From: Desulfobacterales bacterium
GTDB taxonomy: Bacteria > Desulfobacterota > Desulfobacteria > Desulfobacterales > UBA5852
Direction of reading: 5' to 3'
DNA: 40,577 nt
NCBI GenBank assembly: GCA_030066135.1
Contig: JASJCD010000005.1
Location: forward strand, 1 to 40,577
This document shows positions 17,838 to 28,203 of this stretch, piece after piece. The notes beneath the pieces were generated by a model, which had not been told where the DNA came from, did no database searches, and was given only the letters and a program-made list of their open reading frames with translations. The position numbers were made by a program, and so were the translations under genes. How positions within the stretch are numbered: position 1 is the first letter of the stretch; every line of letters starts with the position of its first letter.

Positions 17838-19929
17838 GGGAGCGCTTGCCTTCCTCTTCGAGAATTGCCTTATGGCTCAATCGAATTTTGCCGTCCCGAT
17901 TGATTTCAAGCACTTTGACCCGCAGTTTGTCCCCTTCTTTGACGATGTCGGATACATTGTTGACCCGGTGGGTGGCCAGCTGGGATATGTGGCAGAGGCC
18001 ATCGGTACCGGGTAGGATCTGGACGAAAGCGCCAAAATCCATCACCTTTACAACGGTGCCTTCGTAGATTTTACCGACCTCGGGTTCCTGGGTGATCTCT
18101 TCGATCATCTTGAGGGCCGCATCGCCGTCTTCCTTGGATACGGCCGCGATTTTGACCACCCCTGAATCGTCGATTTCAACCCGGGTGTTGGTTTCCGTCT
18201 GGATGCCGCGAATCGTCTTGCCGCCGGGGCCGATGATTTCACGGATCTTGTCGGGATGCACCTCCATGGTCAGGATGGCCGGGGCGTAGGGCGAGATCTT
18301 CTCGCGCGGTGCCGCGATGGCCGCCTTCATTTCCTCGAGAATATGCATCCGCCCCCGGCGGGCCTGCTCCAGCGCCCTTTCCATGATTTCCCGGGAAAGC
18401 TCGAGAATCTTGATGTCCATTTGAAGCGCGGTAACGCCCTCGGCCGTGCCGGCCACCTTGAAATCCATATCGCCCGTGTGGTCTTCGTCCCCTAGAATGT
18501 CGGTCAGGATGACGACATTGTCGTCTTCCTTGACGAGCCCCATGGCAATGCCGGCCACCGGTGCCTTGATGGGCACACCGCCGTCCATCAGGGCCATGGT
18601 GCCCGAGCAGACGGTGCCCATGGAAGATGAGCCGTTGGATTCCAGCACTTCTGAAACCAGGCGAATGGTATAGTCGAAATCCTCTTTGTCGGGCAGGATT
18701 TTTTCCAGCGCCCGGGTGGAAAGGCCGCCATGGCCGATATCACGCCGGCTGGGGCCTCCGATGCGCCGCACTTCTCCGACCGAAAACGGTGGGAAATTAT
18801 AGTGCAGCATGAACGGGCGGAATTCCTCCCCGCTGAGGGTTTCGACGCGCTGTTCATCCTGGCCCGAGCCCAGGGTCAGAACCCCCAGGACCTGGGTTTC
18901 GCCGCGGGTGAAAAGGGCGCTGCCGTGGGGACGGGGCAGCACGCCAACCTCGCAGTTGATCGGGCGGACTTCATCGAACCGTCGCCCGTCCAGCCGGCGC
19001 CCCTCTTCCAGGATGAGCTGGCGGCAGATTTTTTTCTGAAGGTCGCTCAGAATCCCGTATACTTCGCCTTTGCGTTCGAGCATCTCTTCGCCCAGCTCGT
19101 CCAAGACGGCCTGTTTGACGGCGCGCAGGGCGCTGTTACGCTCGACCTTGGTGGGAACGACCGCTGCTTCGCGCAGGCGATCGGAGGCTTTGGCATGGAG
19201 CAGCGCGGCCAGCTCGGCATCCTGTTCAGGTGCGGCGAAGTCGCGTTTGGTCTGCCCGCACTCGGCCTGCAAGGCGGTCTGCATATCGATGATCGGCTGC
19301 ATGGCCTGATGTCCGAAAAAGATGGCCTCGAGCATATCGGCCTCACTGACCATATTGCCCCCGCCTTCCACCATGACGATGCCGGTACGCGAGCCGGCGA
19401 CGATGATATTGATATCGCAGTTGTCGCAGTCGCACAGTGGGGGGTTGATCCGCAGCTCGCCGTCGACGCGACCCACGCGAACCGAGGCAATGGGGCCGGC
19501 AAAAGGAATGTCGGAAATCCCCAGGGCCGCCGAGGCGCCGATCATGGCCAGCACATCCGGGTCGTTCTCCTGGTCCATCGACAGGACGGTGGCAATCACC
19601 TGGGTTTCATAACGGTAGCCTTTGGGAAAAAGCGGCCGGATGGGGCGGTCGATCAACCGGGCCGTGAGGGTTTCCTTCTCACTCGGGCGCCCGATCTCGC
19701 GGCGGAAATAGTTGCCGGGAATGCGCCCGGCCGCATAAATTTTTTCCTGATATTCAACGGTCAGCGGAAGAAAATCCACCGGCCGTTCTTCCCGGGCCGA
19801 AACCGCGGAGACGAGAACGATGGTCTCGCCGTATTGAACCAGAGCCGAACCTGAAGCCTGCTTGGCCAGTTTTCCGCTCTGAATGCTCAGGGTCTTACCC
19901 CCGATCTCTGCTTTAAATATTTTTTCCAT
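17818..19929 (-). CDS. pnp: Polyribonucleotide nucleotidyltransferase (PNPase)
   Basis: A 703-residue phosphorolytic 3'-5' exoribonuclease, normal length. Two RNase PH domains flank a helical linker, followed by a KH domain ([18 protein letters not shown]) and an S1 domain ([20 protein letters not shown]). The start [14 protein letters not shown] was chosen because GGAAGG lies 7 bases before it; a more upstream ATG (19989) adds 20 non-conserved residues and has no ribosome site. It acts in mRNA turnover and RNA quality control, often with RNase E. It follows rpsO as in many bacteria, with a hairpin in the 170-base gap. Confidence 0.97.
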   Translation of the reverse strand: MEKIFKAEIGGKTLSIQSGKLAKQASGSALVQYGETIVLVSAVSAREERPVDFLPLTVEYQEKIYAAGRIPGNYFRREIGRPSEKETLTARLIDRPIRPLFPKGYRYETQVIATVLSMDQENDPDVLAMIGASAALGISDIPFAGPIASVRVGRVDGELRINPPLCDCDNCDINIIVAGSRTGIVMVEGGGNMVSEADMLEAIFFGHQAMQPIIDMQTALQAECGQTKRDFAAPEQDAELAALLHAKASDRLREAAVVPTKVERNSALRAVKQAVLDELGEEMLERKGEVYGILSDLQKKICRQLILEEGRRLDGRRFDEVRPINCEVGVLPRPHGSALFTRGETQVLGVLTLGSGQDEQRVETLSGEEFRPFMLHYNFPPFSVGEVRRIGGPSRRDIGHGGLSTRALEKILPDKEDFDYTIRLVSEVLESNGSSSMGTVCSGTMALMDGGVPIKAPVAGIAMGLVKEDDNVVILTDILGDEDHTGDMDFKVAGTAEGVTALQMDIKILELSREIMERALEQARRGRMHILEEMKAAIAAPREKISPYAPAILTMEVHPDKIREIIGPGGKTIRGIQTETNTRVEIDDSGVVKIAAVSKEDGDAALKMIEEITQEPEVGKIYEGTVVKVMDFGAFVQILPGTDGLCHISQLATHRVNNVSDIVKEGDKLRVKVLEINRDGKIRLSHKAILEEEGKRSHGSRRK

Positions 19930-19989
19930 TGTGTTTCCTTCCGATTGAGCGCCGGCGTCTGGCGTTTCAATCGTGATGGCCGCAGCCAT

Positions 19990-20006
19990 TTCGGGGGAAC
20001 CCCGAA
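19990..20006 (-). promoter_or_regulatory. Hairpin in the pnp leader
   Basis: A perfect 7-bp stem (TTCGGGG/CCCCGAA) with a 3-base loop lies about 60 bases before the pnp start codon. No U tract follows, so it is not an ordinary terminator. In enterobacteria a pnp leader stem is cut by RNase III and mediates autoregulation; a similar role here is an inference from position. Confidence 0.45.
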
Positions 20007-20099
20007 GTTATCGGATTCGACCTTTTGATTTTGGGCTGATGTCAAGCCGCCGCCGCGCGCGGGTCATTCAACCCGATCGTCGTCGGCCGCTGGAGCAGA

Positions 20100-20369
20100 T
20101 CAGCGGCGCAGGCCGAGCGTTTCAATAATCGTGCGGTAGCGATTGACATCTTTGTTTTTTACATAGTTCAGCAGCCGCCGCCGCCGCCCGACCAGCATCA
20201 GCAAGCCGCGGCGCGAATGATGATCCTTTTTGTGGATCTTCAGGTGCTCGGTCAGGTAGGAAATCCGGTGTGTCAACAGCGCCGCCTGGACTTCAGGCGA
20301 GCCGGTGTCCGCATCGTGCAGCTTGTGCTGATCGATGAGCCTCTTTTTATCCTCAGTTGTAAATACCAC
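20100..20369 (-). CDS. rpsO: 30S ribosomal protein S15
   Basis: An 89-residue S15 of normal length. Family landmarks are [22 protein letters not shown], of which the TGSPEVQ core is invariant, then [12 protein letters not shown] and the C-terminal IIETLGLRR. It binds the central domain of 16S rRNA early in 30S assembly. The start codon is GTG, with AGGAGG ten bases upstream. It lies between truB and pnp in the usual order. Confidence 0.98.
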   Translation of the reverse strand: MVFTTEDKKRLIDQHKLHDADTGSPEVQAALLTHRISYLTEHLKIHKKDHHSRRGLLMLVGRRRRLLNYVKNKDVNRYRTIIETLGLRR

Positions 20370-20449
20370 GGTCTTTGATCCTCCTCTTAAAAAGTGTGCT
20401 CTAAAGCTTTGAATTCAAATCGTTGGTGACCCTTGATGGGGTAATCTCC

Positions 20450-20465
20450 AAACAAAATTTTGTTT
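20450..20465. repeat. Perfect 16-bp AT-rich palindrome in truB-rpsO gap
   Basis: AAACAAAATTTTGTTT reads identically on both strands. It lies in the 139-base gap upstream of rpsO, flanked by CCCC/GGGG-containing sequence that could extend a cruciform. It could be an operator or part of the rpsO leader; no clear promoter was seen beside it. Confidence 0.6.
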
Positions 20466-20508
20466 TCCCCGGATGCGATCGCCTGCAATTATCGGCCGCT
20501 CCGGCCGT

Positions 20509-21480
20509 TCAGCAGCTGTCGACGCGGGGGAAAACACAGCAATAGTCGTAACTCTGCTCCAGGGGCGGCCGCACAACGACAGCCCACAGGCGTTCTCGTG
20601 AATCGATGATCTTGTAGTGCTGCGCTTCATCGTTATCGCCCCTGGCGGCGGTCCGGCCAACGGGTGCCGGTAAATCCTTACACGTCAGACGGACGCCGTT
20701 GACGATCTTGGAAAGGGCGGCTTCATCGGCAACCAGCGGCGTCATGTCCGGCAGGGCCGCTGCCGGGGATATCAGCGCCACCCGATCCTGTTGCGGGTGC
20801 AACCCGTCTTCCAGTTCGCTCAAACGTACGGCCTTATCAAGTCCGAAGCCGCTGCTTGCGGTGCGACGCAGCATGCTCAGATGGCCCCCGCAACCCAGTT
20901 CCTGTCCAATATCGGCACACAGGCTGCGGATGTAGGTGCCCGCCGAGCAGGTAACCTGGAAACGAATTTCCGGTAAATCCACCGACTCGATTGTCAAGGC
21001 GGCGATGCTTACCTGCCGGGGCGGTTTCTGAACCGGCCGGCCCCGCCGCGCGAGCTTATACAAGGGTACGCCCTTGTGCTTGAGGGCCGAATAGACGGGC
21101 GGATACTGCTCGATCTCGCCCTCAAAGCGCCGGAACGTATCTGCCAAGCGGCCCTCGATACCGGCATCGACGCGGTGCCGGGCGATGATCTGACCGGTAC
21201 GGTCCTGGGTATTGGTCGCAATCCCCAGATGCAGAACCGCCCTGTACGTCTTGTTGCCCGCCAACAGAAAGCGGCCAAGCCGTGTGGCCTGGTTGAGCAT
21301 GCAGACCAGAACCCCGGTGGCAAATGGGTCCAGAGTGCCGGCATGCCCGGCCTTGCGGGCGCCGAGAAGTTTTTTGACCCGACCGACGGCTTGGGCGGAC
21401 GAGAGCCCCTCGGGTTTGTCCAATACAAGGATACCGCTTCTTTTCAGGCCCCTTGTCTCCGTTTCAAAGCGTGCTCGCAA
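20509..21480 (-). CDS. truB: tRNA pseudouridine(55) synthase
   Basis: A TruB-type pseudouridine synthase of about 323 residues. The N-terminal motif GILVLDKPEGLSS and the catalytic motif HAGTLDPFATGVLV, with its Asp, are clear; a PUA-like C-terminal segment follows (EAALSKIVNGVRLTCKDL). It converts U55 of the T-loop in tRNAs. No ATG or GTG lies at a sensible distance before the DKPEG motif. The TTG at 21480 has no ribosome site, while a CTG at 21447 sits behind a GGAGACAAGGGG purine tract, so the exact start is uncertain. It overlaps the end of nrnA. Confidence 0.94.
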   Translation of the reverse strand: MRARFETETRGLKRSGILVLDKPEGLSSAQAVGRVKKLLGARKAGHAGTLDPFATGVLVCMLNQATRLGRFLLAGNKTYRAVLHLGIATNTQDRTGQIIARHRVDAGIEGRLADTFRRFEGEIEQYPPVYSALKHKGVPLYKLARRGRPVQKPPRQVSIAALTIESVDLPEIRFQVTCSAGTYIRSLCADIGQELGCGGHLSMLRRTASSGFGLDKAVRLSELEDGLHPQQDRVALISPAAALPDMTPLVADEAALSKIVNGVRLTCKDLPAPVGRTAARGDNDEAQHYKIIDSRERLWAVVVRPPLEQSYDYCCVFPRVDSC

Positions 21481-22438
21481 TCGTATAGATCAGGCCTTTC
21501 AATTCACTCAGCGATCCGTCCAAGCCGAAGCCGGCCGCATTGAAGTGCCCGCCGCCGCCAAATGAAGCCGCGATGCGGGCCACGTCGACGGAGCCGTCCG
21601 ATCGCAGGCTCACATGATAGCGCTTGTGGCCATTGGCGGCCGTTGCATGGCCGTTGGCATTTTCCATGATCAAGGCCGCGACCCGAACGTCCTCGATTCT
21701 TTTGGCATAGTTGATCATACCGTCGACATCTTCGGGCTGGGTGTCGGTTTCAGCAAACATGGCATGGGTCAGGGTCATGAGCGAAAGCTTGCCGTTGGGC
21801 GAAATCTCGATGGAATCCAAGGCCATGTTGAGCAGCTTGATGCGCCCGAGCGAATAGGTGCCGTAGACATGCTGCGCCACCATATAAGGATTCACACCAC
21901 AGCCGACCATTTCCGCACAGATTTCGAAGGCCCGGCTGTTGGTGTTGGCAAAACGGAACGAGCCCGTGTCCGTCAAAATGCCGGTATAGATCGAAGTTGC
22001 CATGGCACGGTCGATTGTGATGTCCATGGCTTTCAATATCCGGTAGACGATTTCAGTCGACGAGCTGGCCGTCGGATCGACGAGTCGGTAATGGCCGAAT
22101 CCGGTATTGGTCACATGGTGATCGATGTTGATGATCTTGGCACGGCCCGGGATCAGGTCGGCAACCGCTCCCACCCGCTCCAGGTCGCCGCAGTCCAGCA
22201 CGACTACGGCTTCGAAATCAAACGGCGAGGGCACCTCACGCGCGATCTGATCGATACCCGGCAGGAAGCGGTAAACCGCCGGGATCGGACTTTCGTTGTA
22301 CATGACGATGTCCCGGCCACTGGTTTGCAAGGCCCGCGCCATGGCCAGCAGCGCTCCCAGGGCGTCGCCATCGGGATTGACGTGCGTCGCCAGAAAAACC
22401 GTGGCGCTATTCTCCAGATGGGCTATGAGGTTCTTCAT
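21464..22438 (-). CDS. nrnA: DHH/DHHA1 family phosphoesterase, NrnA-like
   Basis: A 324-residue protein with DHH-family motifs: ATHVNPDGDALGALLA, VVLDCGDLERVG, NIDHHVTN and the C-terminal DHHA1 glycine motif SFGGGGHFNAAGF. NrnA-like proteins degrade nano-RNAs and dephosphorylate 3'-phosphoadenosine-5'-phosphate; the latter is of interest in a sulfur-metabolising cell, but that is inference. The ATG at 22438 follows GGGGAGA; the gene begins inside rbfA (32-base overlap). The order rbfA-nrnA-truB-rpsO is widely conserved. Confidence 0.92.
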   Translation of the reverse strand: MKNLIAHLENSATVFLATHVNPDGDALGALLAMARALQTSGRDIVMYNESPIPAVYRFLPGIDQIAREVPSPFDFEAVVVLDCGDLERVGAVADLIPGRAKIINIDHHVTNTGFGHYRLVDPTASSSTEIVYRILKAMDITIDRAMATSIYTGILTDTGSFRFANTNSRAFEICAEMVGCGVNPYMVAQHVYGTYSLGRIKLLNMALDSIEISPNGKLSLMTLTHAMFAETDTQPEDVDGMINYAKRIEDVRVAALIMENANGHATAANGHKRYHVSLRSDGSVDVARIAASFGGGGHFNAAGFGLDGSLSELKGLIYTIASTL

Positions 22439-22784
22439 TCTCCCCACCGAGGGTTTTCAAAAGGTTTTCAATGCGTGCGCCATACGCCAGCGAGGCATCG
22501 TGGAAAAAGCGCAGCTCCGGCATATAGCGCAAGCCCAGATTGGCGGCCATCTGCCGCTTGATATAGGCGTGCGCCTTCCGGAAACCGGCTTCCGCGTCGG
22601 CCACGGCCTGTTTGTCACCGGCCGTACTGAAATAAATTCGGGCCATCCGCAGGTCCGGCGATAAATCCACATCGGTGATGGTGACCGTCCTCAGCCGGGG
22701 ATCGCGTATCTTTTTGCTTAGAAGCTCGGCCAGGGTATTGCGGATATGACGACTGACCCGCGCCGAGCGTGCATACGTCTTCAT
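22407..22784 (-). CDS. rbfA: Ribosome-binding factor A
   Basis: A 125-residue RbfA, with the KH-like fold motifs IRNTLAELLSKKIRDPRL, VTITDVDLSPDLRMARIYFS and LGLRYMPELRFFHDASL. It helps mature the 5' end of 16S rRNA in late 30S assembly and in cold adaptation. The start codon overlaps the stop of the DUF503 gene as ATGA, indicating translational coupling. Length is normal. Confidence 0.96.
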   Translation of the reverse strand: MKTYARSARVSRHIRNTLAELLSKKIRDPRLRTVTITDVDLSPDLRMARIYFSTAGDKQAVADAEAGFRKAHAYIKRQMAANLGLRYMPELRFFHDASLAYGARIENLLKTLGGENEEPHSPSGE

Positions 22785-23068
22785 GCGTTGAAGATTTCCA
22801 TTTCCGAATCGATGACTTCGGCCAGGCCCAGATCCTCTGCCATGTTGAAAAATTTATCGACCTTGGAATTGATTACGTTGCGGTCGTTGCCAACCATGGC
22901 GAACCCAATTTCCGCGCGCTGGTAGATGTCATTGGCACCGACTTCGGCCACGGTCGCATTGAACTTGTTGCGCAGCCGGGCGATGATCGCTTTAACCACC
23001 TTGCGCTTGCCCTTCAAAGAGCGGCAGTCGTGAATCCGGTATATGATGCGCCCCATGCCCACTACCAT
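22781..23068 (-). CDS. DUF503 (YlxP-like) family protein
   Basis: A 95-residue protein with the DUF503 signature HDCRSLKGKRKVVKAIIARL and NVINSKVDKFFNMAEDLG. The family typically sits between infB and rbfA, as here, and the fold is a small ferredoxin-like alpha/beta domain with no known enzyme activity. The start MVVGMGRIIY was chosen because GGAGAG lies 8 bases upstream; a longer in-frame version would overlap infB. A role in ribosome assembly or translation is inferred only from the conserved neighbourhood. Confidence 0.9.
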   Translation of the reverse strand: MVVGMGRIIYRIHDCRSLKGKRKVVKAIIARLRNKFNATVAEVGANDIYQRAEIGFAMVGNDRNVINSKVDKFFNMAEDLGLAEVIDSEMEIFNA

Positions 23069-23082
23069 AACATGCTCTCCGG

Positions 23083-25821
23083 TCAGTCGATCTCCGGGCG
23101 AATCTCTTCGAGGTAATAGCATTCAATGACATCACCCACTTTGATGTCATTGAAATTTTCGATGCCGATACCGCATTCGTAGCCGGCCTGAACTTCTTTG
23201 GCATCGTCCTTATAGCGGCGCAGGGACGAATTGCGGCCCTCGTAGTGAACGACGCCGTCGCGCAGCAGGCGCAGCAGTTGGCCGCGCTCGATCCGGCCGT
23301 CGGTTACGTAGCAGCCGGCAATCGCGCCGACCTTGGGAATCTGAAAAACTTGGCGTACATCGGCGCGTCCCAGCACCCGCTCCTCAAAAGTGGACTCCAT
23401 CATACCGGCGATGGCGTTCTTGATTTCCTTGATGACGTCATAGATGACGTTGTAGTAGCGCATGTCCACGTTTTCATCACTGGCCATGCCTTGCACCTTG
23501 GGTGTCGGCCGAACGTTGAATCCGATGATGATGGCATTGGAGACGGCGGCCAGGGAAACATCTGATTCCGTAATGGTGCCGGTCGCCGAATGGACGATGT
23601 TGATCTTGACCTCTTCATTGGAAAGCTTGGTGAGCGAATCGCGCAGGGCTTCCATGGAGCCATCGACATCGGCCTTGATAATCAGGTTGAGGTCTTTGAC
23701 CTCGCCCTCCTTCATCTGTTCGAACAGGTTCTCCAGACTCATGCGGTTGGATCGGGCCAGTTCCTTGACCCGCTGTTTTTGCCCGCGGTGGGTACTGACC
23801 TGTTTGGCATCCTTCTCGTCCTTGAGCGCCAGCAGTTCGTCACCGGCGACAGGCACCCCGGACAGTCCGAGCACTTCCACCGGGACGGAAGGTCCGGCCT
23901 CTATTACCGGTTGCCCCATATCGTTCAGCATGGCGCGGACTTTGCCGTGATGAATCCCGCAGACCACCGGATCACCGTTTTTAAGGGTGCCTTCCTTCAC
24001 CAAAACGGTGGCCACCGCGCCGCGTCCCGAATCGAGTTTGGCCTCGACGACGTGTCCATAGGCAAGTTTTTCCGCATTGGCCTTGAGCTCCATCATCTCG
24101 GACTGCAGCAGGATCATTTCCAGAAGATCGTCGATGCCGGTTTTCTCTTTGGCGGAAACCTGGACAAATATCGTATCGCCACCCCAGTCTTCAGGCGCCA
24201 GACCGTTTTCCGCGAGCTCACGCATCACGCGGTCAGGCTCGGCACCGGCCTTGTCGATCTTGTTGACGGCCACGATGATTGGCACCTCCGAGGCGCGTGA
24301 ATGGTTGATGGCCTCAAGCGTCTGCGGCATGACCCCATCGTCGGCGGCAACAACGAGTACGACCAGATCCGTCACCTGCGCTCCGCGTGAGCGCATGGCC
24401 GTAAAGGCTTCGTGGCCGGGGGTGTCGAGAAAGGTGATGGGTCCCTTGGATGTCGATACGCTGTAGGCGCCGATGTGCTGGGTAATGCCGCCGGCCTCGG
24501 TATCGGTGACATGGCTTTGGCGAATCACATCCAGCAGGGAGGTCTTGCCGTGGTCGACATGTCCCATAATGGTCACAACCGGCGGGCGTTCCGCCAGTTT
24601 GGCGGGATCGTCCTGTTCCACCTTCAATAAAGTTTCCTCCTCGAAAGAGGCTTTTTCAATCTCATAGCCGAACTCTCCTGCCACCAGCGTAGCGGTTTCA
24701 AAATCGAGGCTCTGGTTGACGGTGGCCATGACACCCATGCCCATCAGCTGTTTGATAATTTCGTTGGCTTTGATGCCCATGCGCTTGGCCAGTTCGGCCA
24801 GAACGATGGCTTCATCCACCTTGACGCGCCGTTTGATGGCTTTGGCCGTGGTGATCTGGGTCTTCTGCGCGGTGGCCGATTTAACCTTGGCATCCTTGCG
24901 GTGTTTGCGTCCGCGGCCCTTGCCGTCATAGAGGTCGGCCCCTTCGACCACAGCCTTTTTGCGAAAGGAAATCTTCTTCTTGAAGAACTTCCGATCGAGA
25001 TCCTCTTCGGCTTTTTTCTTCCGTTTTTTCTTCCGGAGTTCAGCCGACGGGGGCGACGGCATTTCCGCTGTCCGGCCCGCAGGCCCGACGCCCGCAGGAC
25101 GGGCTGGTCGGGCCGGCTGCTCAACCGGTTTGGTGGGCAGCTTGATGATTTTAGCCGCCGGTTCTTTTTTAACGACCTTGGCGGCCGGTTTTTTCTCCGG
25201 GGTGGTGTCCGCCGCCTCAGTCGCCGCCGCTTCGGCCTCGACGGCTGGGACTTCCTCGGCCTGACCGTCGGGTATCGCTTGAGGTTCAGCCGCTTCATCG
25301 GCCGGGGGCGCGGTTTCAGCGGTTTCCGCTGCTGTAGCGGCCGCCGCTGCTTCTTCGGCGTCAGGGGTCGCCGGTGGCGGCGAAATAATTTTGGCTACGG
25401 CTTCCTGGGGTTTCGGGCGCACAGGTTGGGCCGCGTCCGTTTCAGCGACCGTTAACTCAGCGGCTTCGGTTTCAACGGGCTGGGCTTGGGCCTCGGCCCC
25501 TTCCGGTTCGGCCGCTGGGGTATCTGCCGCGGCAGGCGTCTCGGCTGCATCGTCGGGTTCCGGTGCGATCACTTCGACTTCTTCGGCCGGCTTCTTGACA
25601 ACTTTACGGCGACGGCGAATAACCGTGGGTTTGATGCGCGTTTCTTCGATCTGTTCGGCCTTTTTGCCGAACAGGGCTTCTTTGACCTGCGCAATGGCAT
25701 CATCGTCCAGAGAGCTCATATGGCTCTTCACGGCGATGCCGATCTGACTCATCTTGTCGATCAGGACTTTGTTGGTCATGTTCAGATCTCTGGCAAGTTC
25801 ATATACCCTGATCTTCGCCAT
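23083..25821 (-). CDS. infB: Translation initiation factor IF-2
   Basis: A 912-residue IF-2. An N-terminal IF2_N domain ([20 protein letters not shown]) is followed by a long Ala/Glu/Pro-rich linker (about 75-250), a lysine-rich segment (about 262-310), a second IF2_N-type domain (about 330-385), and the GTPase with G1 GHVDHGKT (420-427), DTPGH (466-470) and NKID (520-523). It brings fMet-tRNA to the 30S subunit and promotes subunit joining. The disordered acidic linker is typical of deltaproteobacterial IF-2. It follows nusA by 83 bases. Confidence 0.98.
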   Translation of the reverse strand: MAKIRVYELARDLNMTNKVLIDKMSQIGIAVKSHMSSLDDDAIAQVKEALFGKKAEQIEETRIKPTVIRRRRKVVKKPAEEVEVIAPEPDDAAETPAAADTPAAEPEGAEAQAQPVETEAAELTVAETDAAQPVRPKPQEAVAKIISPPPATPDAEEAAAAATAAETAETAPPADEAAEPQAIPDGQAEEVPAVEAEAAATEAADTTPEKKPAAKVVKKEPAAKIIKLPTKPVEQPARPARPAGVGPAGRTAEMPSPPSAELRKKKRKKKAEEDLDRKFFKKKISFRKKAVVEGADLYDGKGRGRKHRKDAKVKSATAQKTQITTAKAIKRRVKVDEAIVLAELAKRMGIKANEIIKQLMGMGVMATVNQSLDFETATLVAGEFGYEIEKASFEEETLLKVEQDDPAKLAERPPVVTIMGHVDHGKTSLLDVIRQSHVTDTEAGGITQHIGAYSVSTSKGPITFLDTPGHEAFTAMRSRGAQVTDLVVLVVAADDGVMPQTLEAINHSRASEVPIIVAVNKIDKAGAEPDRVMRELAENGLAPEDWGGDTIFVQVSAKEKTGIDDLLEMILLQSEMMELKANAEKLAYGHVVEAKLDSGRGAVATVLVKEGTLKNGDPVVCGIHHGKVRAMLNDMGQPVIEAGPSVPVEVLGLSGVPVAGDELLALKDEKDAKQVSTHRGQKQRVKELARSNRMSLENLFEQMKEGEVKDLNLIIKADVDGSMEALRDSLTKLSNEEVKINIVHSATGTITESDVSLAAVSNAIIIGFNVRPTPKVQGMASDENVDMRYYNVIYDVIKEIKNAIAGMMESTFEERVLGRADVRQVFQIPKVGAIAGCYVTDGRIERGQLLRLLRDGVVHYEGRNSSLRRYKDDAKEVQAGYECGIGIENFNDIKVGDVIECYYLEEIRPEID

Positions 25822-25904
25822 TCTTTCCCCCTAATTTAGACAACCCGATCCAAAATGCGGGTCACATCAGAAACGTATGCCCTTAGCAGGACCGTCTTCC
25901 CTTT

Positions 25905-27497
25905 TTACCGCGGTGCATCGTCGCCCTCGACGGCTTCGTCGTCGTCCGCGGGCGGTGCTGCGCTGGTAGCGGCGTTCTCTCCGGTTTCAGCTTCAGCCGT
26001 TACCGGTTCCTCATTTTCCTCGAGATTGTCGGTCTCGGCCTCCATCTCGACGGTCATATCACTGTCTTCCGACGTGACGGCATCTTGTTCGTCTTCTGCG
26101 ACTTCAGTTTCGGCCTGCGCCGCCGCCTCTGCTTCGGCCTCGGCCTCCATCTCGTCGGTCATATCACTGTCTTCCGACGTAACGGCATCTTGTTCGTCTT
26201 CCGCGACTTCATTTTCGGCCTGCGCCGCCGCCTCGGCTTCGGCCTCGGCTTGGGCCTCGGCCTCCAAAATGGCCTGGCGGGCGGCGTCAATCAACTCCTG
26301 AGCGGTTTCTTCGGTCATGTCCCGCACCTGCATCAGGTCATCGATAGAGGCAATGCTGATCTCTTCGGTCGAGAAAAAGCCTTTCTCATAGAGGGCGTCC
26401 GCCAGGCTGACCCCGACCCCCGGCAGGGCCACGATCGATTCGTAACCGCTGCGCATGGTTTCGTTGTATTTGGTCTCACTCTGAACGTCGAGATGCCAGC
26501 CCGTCAAGCGGGAGGCCAGACGCACATTCTGGCCGCGTTTGCCGATGGCGATCGACAGGAATTCGTCCGGTACGATCACTTCCATGGCGCGGTTGGTCTC
26601 ATCGATGATCACGCGTGAGATCTCCGCCGGGGCCAGGGCATTGCAGACATATTTGGCCGCATCGACATGCCAGGGGATGATGTCGATTTTCTCCCCCCGT
26701 AACTCCTGCACCACGTTCTGCACGCGGCTGCCCTTCATGCCGACACAGGCACCCACCGGGTCGATGTCCGAATTGTTGGACGACACGGCGATTTTGGCCC
26801 GTACGCCGGGTTCCCGTGCGGCCCCCATGATGCTGACGATACCTTCGCTGATCTCGGGCACTTCCGTTTTGAACAGGAGCACCAGGAATTCGGGGTGCGC
26901 CCGGGAGAGAATAATCTGCGGTCCCCGCGATTCATGCAGGACATCCATGATGTACGCCCGAATACGGTCGCCGCGCCGGTAGCCCTCGCGGGGAACCTGC
27001 TCGCGGACCGGCAGGGCGCCTTCGGTATGACCCAGATTGACGATGATGTCGCCCCGGTCCATGCGCTGGACGATCCCATTGATGATTTCGCCTTTGCGGT
27101 CGATGAAATTGGCGTAGACGGCGTCCTTCTCGGCGTCTTTCATTTTTTGAATGATGACCTGCTTGGCCGACTGGGCGGCGATGCGGCCAAAAGTGGACGT
27201 ATCCATCTTGGTGCCAAGGCTATCCCCGATTTCGCATTCGGCGTCCAGCTCGCGTCCTTCTTCCAGGGTCACTTCGACGGTGGGGTCCTCAACCTCTTCG
27301 ACGACGTCCTTGAACTGGAAGACTTCGATTTCACCGGTTTCATCGCTGTATTGCACCTCGATATCAATCTTACTGCCGAATTTCTTCCGGGCGGCGGACT
27401 TAAGTGCCTCTTCGAGTGCACTGATGAGAACCTCCCGATCAATACCTTTATCCCGGCTTACTTGTTCGACGACGCGTTTGATATCAGCTACAAACAT
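25905..27497 (-). CDS. nusA: Transcription termination/antitermination factor NusA
   Basis: A 530-residue NusA. The N-terminal RNA-polymerase-binding domain (about 1-130) is followed by S1 ([18 protein letters not shown]), KH1 ([20 protein letters not shown]) and KH2 ([19 protein letters not shown]). A helix-hairpin-helix segment ([16 protein letters not shown]) comes next. The last 110 residues are a low-complexity Ala/Glu/Asp tail that contains a tandem 35-residue duplication. NusA modulates pausing, termination and antitermination. It lies 12 bases after rimP in the classic rimP-nusA-infB order. Confidence 0.97.
   Translation of the reverse strand: MFVADIKRVVEQVSRDKGIDREVLISALEEALKSAARKKFGSKIDIEVQYSDETGEIEVFQFKDVVEEVEDPTVEVTLEEGRELDAECEIGDSLGTKMDTSTFGRIAAQSAKQVIIQKMKDAEKDAVYANFIDRKGEIINGIVQRMDRGDIIVNLGHTEGALPVREQVPREGYRRGDRIRAYIMDVLHESRGPQIILSRAHPEFLVLLFKTEVPEISEGIVSIMGAAREPGVRAKIAVSSNNSDIDPVGACVGMKGSRVQNVVQELRGEKIDIIPWHVDAAKYVCNALAPAEISRVIIDETNRAMEVIVPDEFLSIAIGKRGQNVRLASRLTGWHLDVQSETKYNETMRSGYESIVALPGVGVSLADALYEKGFFSTEEISIASIDDLMQVRDMTEETAQELIDAARQAILEAEAQAEAEAEAAAQAENEVAEDEQDAVTSEDSDMTDEMEAEAEAEAAAQAETEVAEDEQDAVTSEDSDMTVEMEAETDNLEENEEPVTAEAETGENAATSAAPPADDDEAVEGDDAPR
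26041..26250 (-). repeat. Tandem 105-bp repeat in the nusA 3' end
   Basis: Two nearly identical copies of a 105-bp unit (26041-26145 and 26146-26250) encode two in-frame 35-residue blocks, each containing [18 protein letters not shown]. The copies differ at a few bases only, indicating a recent duplication inside the acidic tail. Confidence 0.9.
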
Positions 27498-27509
27498 TTG
27501 CTTTCTCCA

Positions 27510-28013
27510 TTAATTGACCAGCCTGGCGATGGATATCTTTTCAAGCGGAATCACGGCCTCGCCATGCTCGCATGCCAGGCAGACCCCGTCAGCAGTGATG
27601 CCGTTCAATATACCTTTAAAATTTTTCCGACCGCCGATCGGCTGCAGCGTGCGGATGCGCGCCGCCTGGCCTTTGAAGCGTTCGAAGTCTTCCGGTTTGC
27701 CGAGGGGCCGATCCGCACCCGGCGAAGAGACTTCCAGATTATAGGGGCCCAGGTCTTCCAGGTTGACGTCCAGGATGTCGCTTAGCTGGCGGCTGACCCG
27801 GGTGCAATCCTCCAGGGAAACCCCACCGGATTTATCGATAAACACGCGCAGGATGCGGCCGGATGATTCGCGCCGGTACTGTACGTAGACCAGTTCGAGA
27901 CCTTCGTCGCGGCAGAGCGGTTCAGCCAGCGCGCCTACCTTGGCGGCCACCTTTTTGTCGCGCTGCCGCGTATCCTCGTTAACACCTGGTATGTCGTCCC
28001 GGTCTGTGACCAT
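27510..28013 (-). CDS. rimP: Ribosome maturation factor RimP
   Basis: A 167-residue RimP. Family landmarks are GLELVYVQYRRESSGRILRV, FIDKSGGVSLEDCTRVSRQL and the motif YNLEVSSPGADRPL. It assists early 30S assembly. The ATG at 28013 is preferred to the adjacent TTG at 28016; GGAAG lies about 6 bases upstream. It is the first gene of the rimP-nusA-infB series. Its start lies only about 25 bases downstream of an intrinsic terminator, leaving no room for its own promoter, so transcription must come through that terminator. Confidence 0.94.
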   Translation of the reverse strand: MVTDRDDIPGVNEDTRQRDKKVAAKVGALAEPLCRDEGLELVYVQYRRESSGRILRVFIDKSGGVSLEDCTRVSRQLSDILDVNLEDLGPYNLEVSSPGADRPLGKPEDFERFKGQAARIRTLQPIGGRKNFKGILNGITADGVCLACEHGEAVIPLEKISIARLVN

Positions 28014-28037
28014 CAATGCTTCCAGAGATTCCCTTGT

Positions 28038-28069
28038 AAAAAAAACAAAAAACGGGCATCCGCCCGTTT
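28038..28069 (-). terminator. Intrinsic terminator/attenuator between tRNA-Gly and rimP
   Basis: On the minus strand an 8-bp GC-containing stem (AACGGGC/GCCCGTT core plus one A-U pair, 28050-28069) with a 4-base loop is followed by a U-rich tail, TTTTGTTTTTTTT. It lies 135 bases after the tRNA and immediately before rimP. By position it can end the tRNA transcript or act as an attenuator for the rimP-nusA-infB operon. Confidence 0.88.
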
Positions 28070-28203
28070 CAAATTCACCTAAAACGCGTAACCGAAAGTG
28101 AGACGTTATGTATTCATGCCAGTTACCAGACGAAAAAGGTTAGCCGAATCAATTCGATACATAATGCGTCCCCATTACGACCTTTTTTGCAAAAGGCGGA
28201 AAT

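Noticed and set aside
24901-25455. Frame opposite the infB linker with many Gly, Arg and Phe residues
   Set aside because: It is a mirror image of the Ala/Glu/Pro-rich linker codons of infB, not a gene.
26041-26250. The direct repeats as a CRISPR or mobile element
   Set aside because: There are only two abutting copies, in frame within nusA and without spacers.
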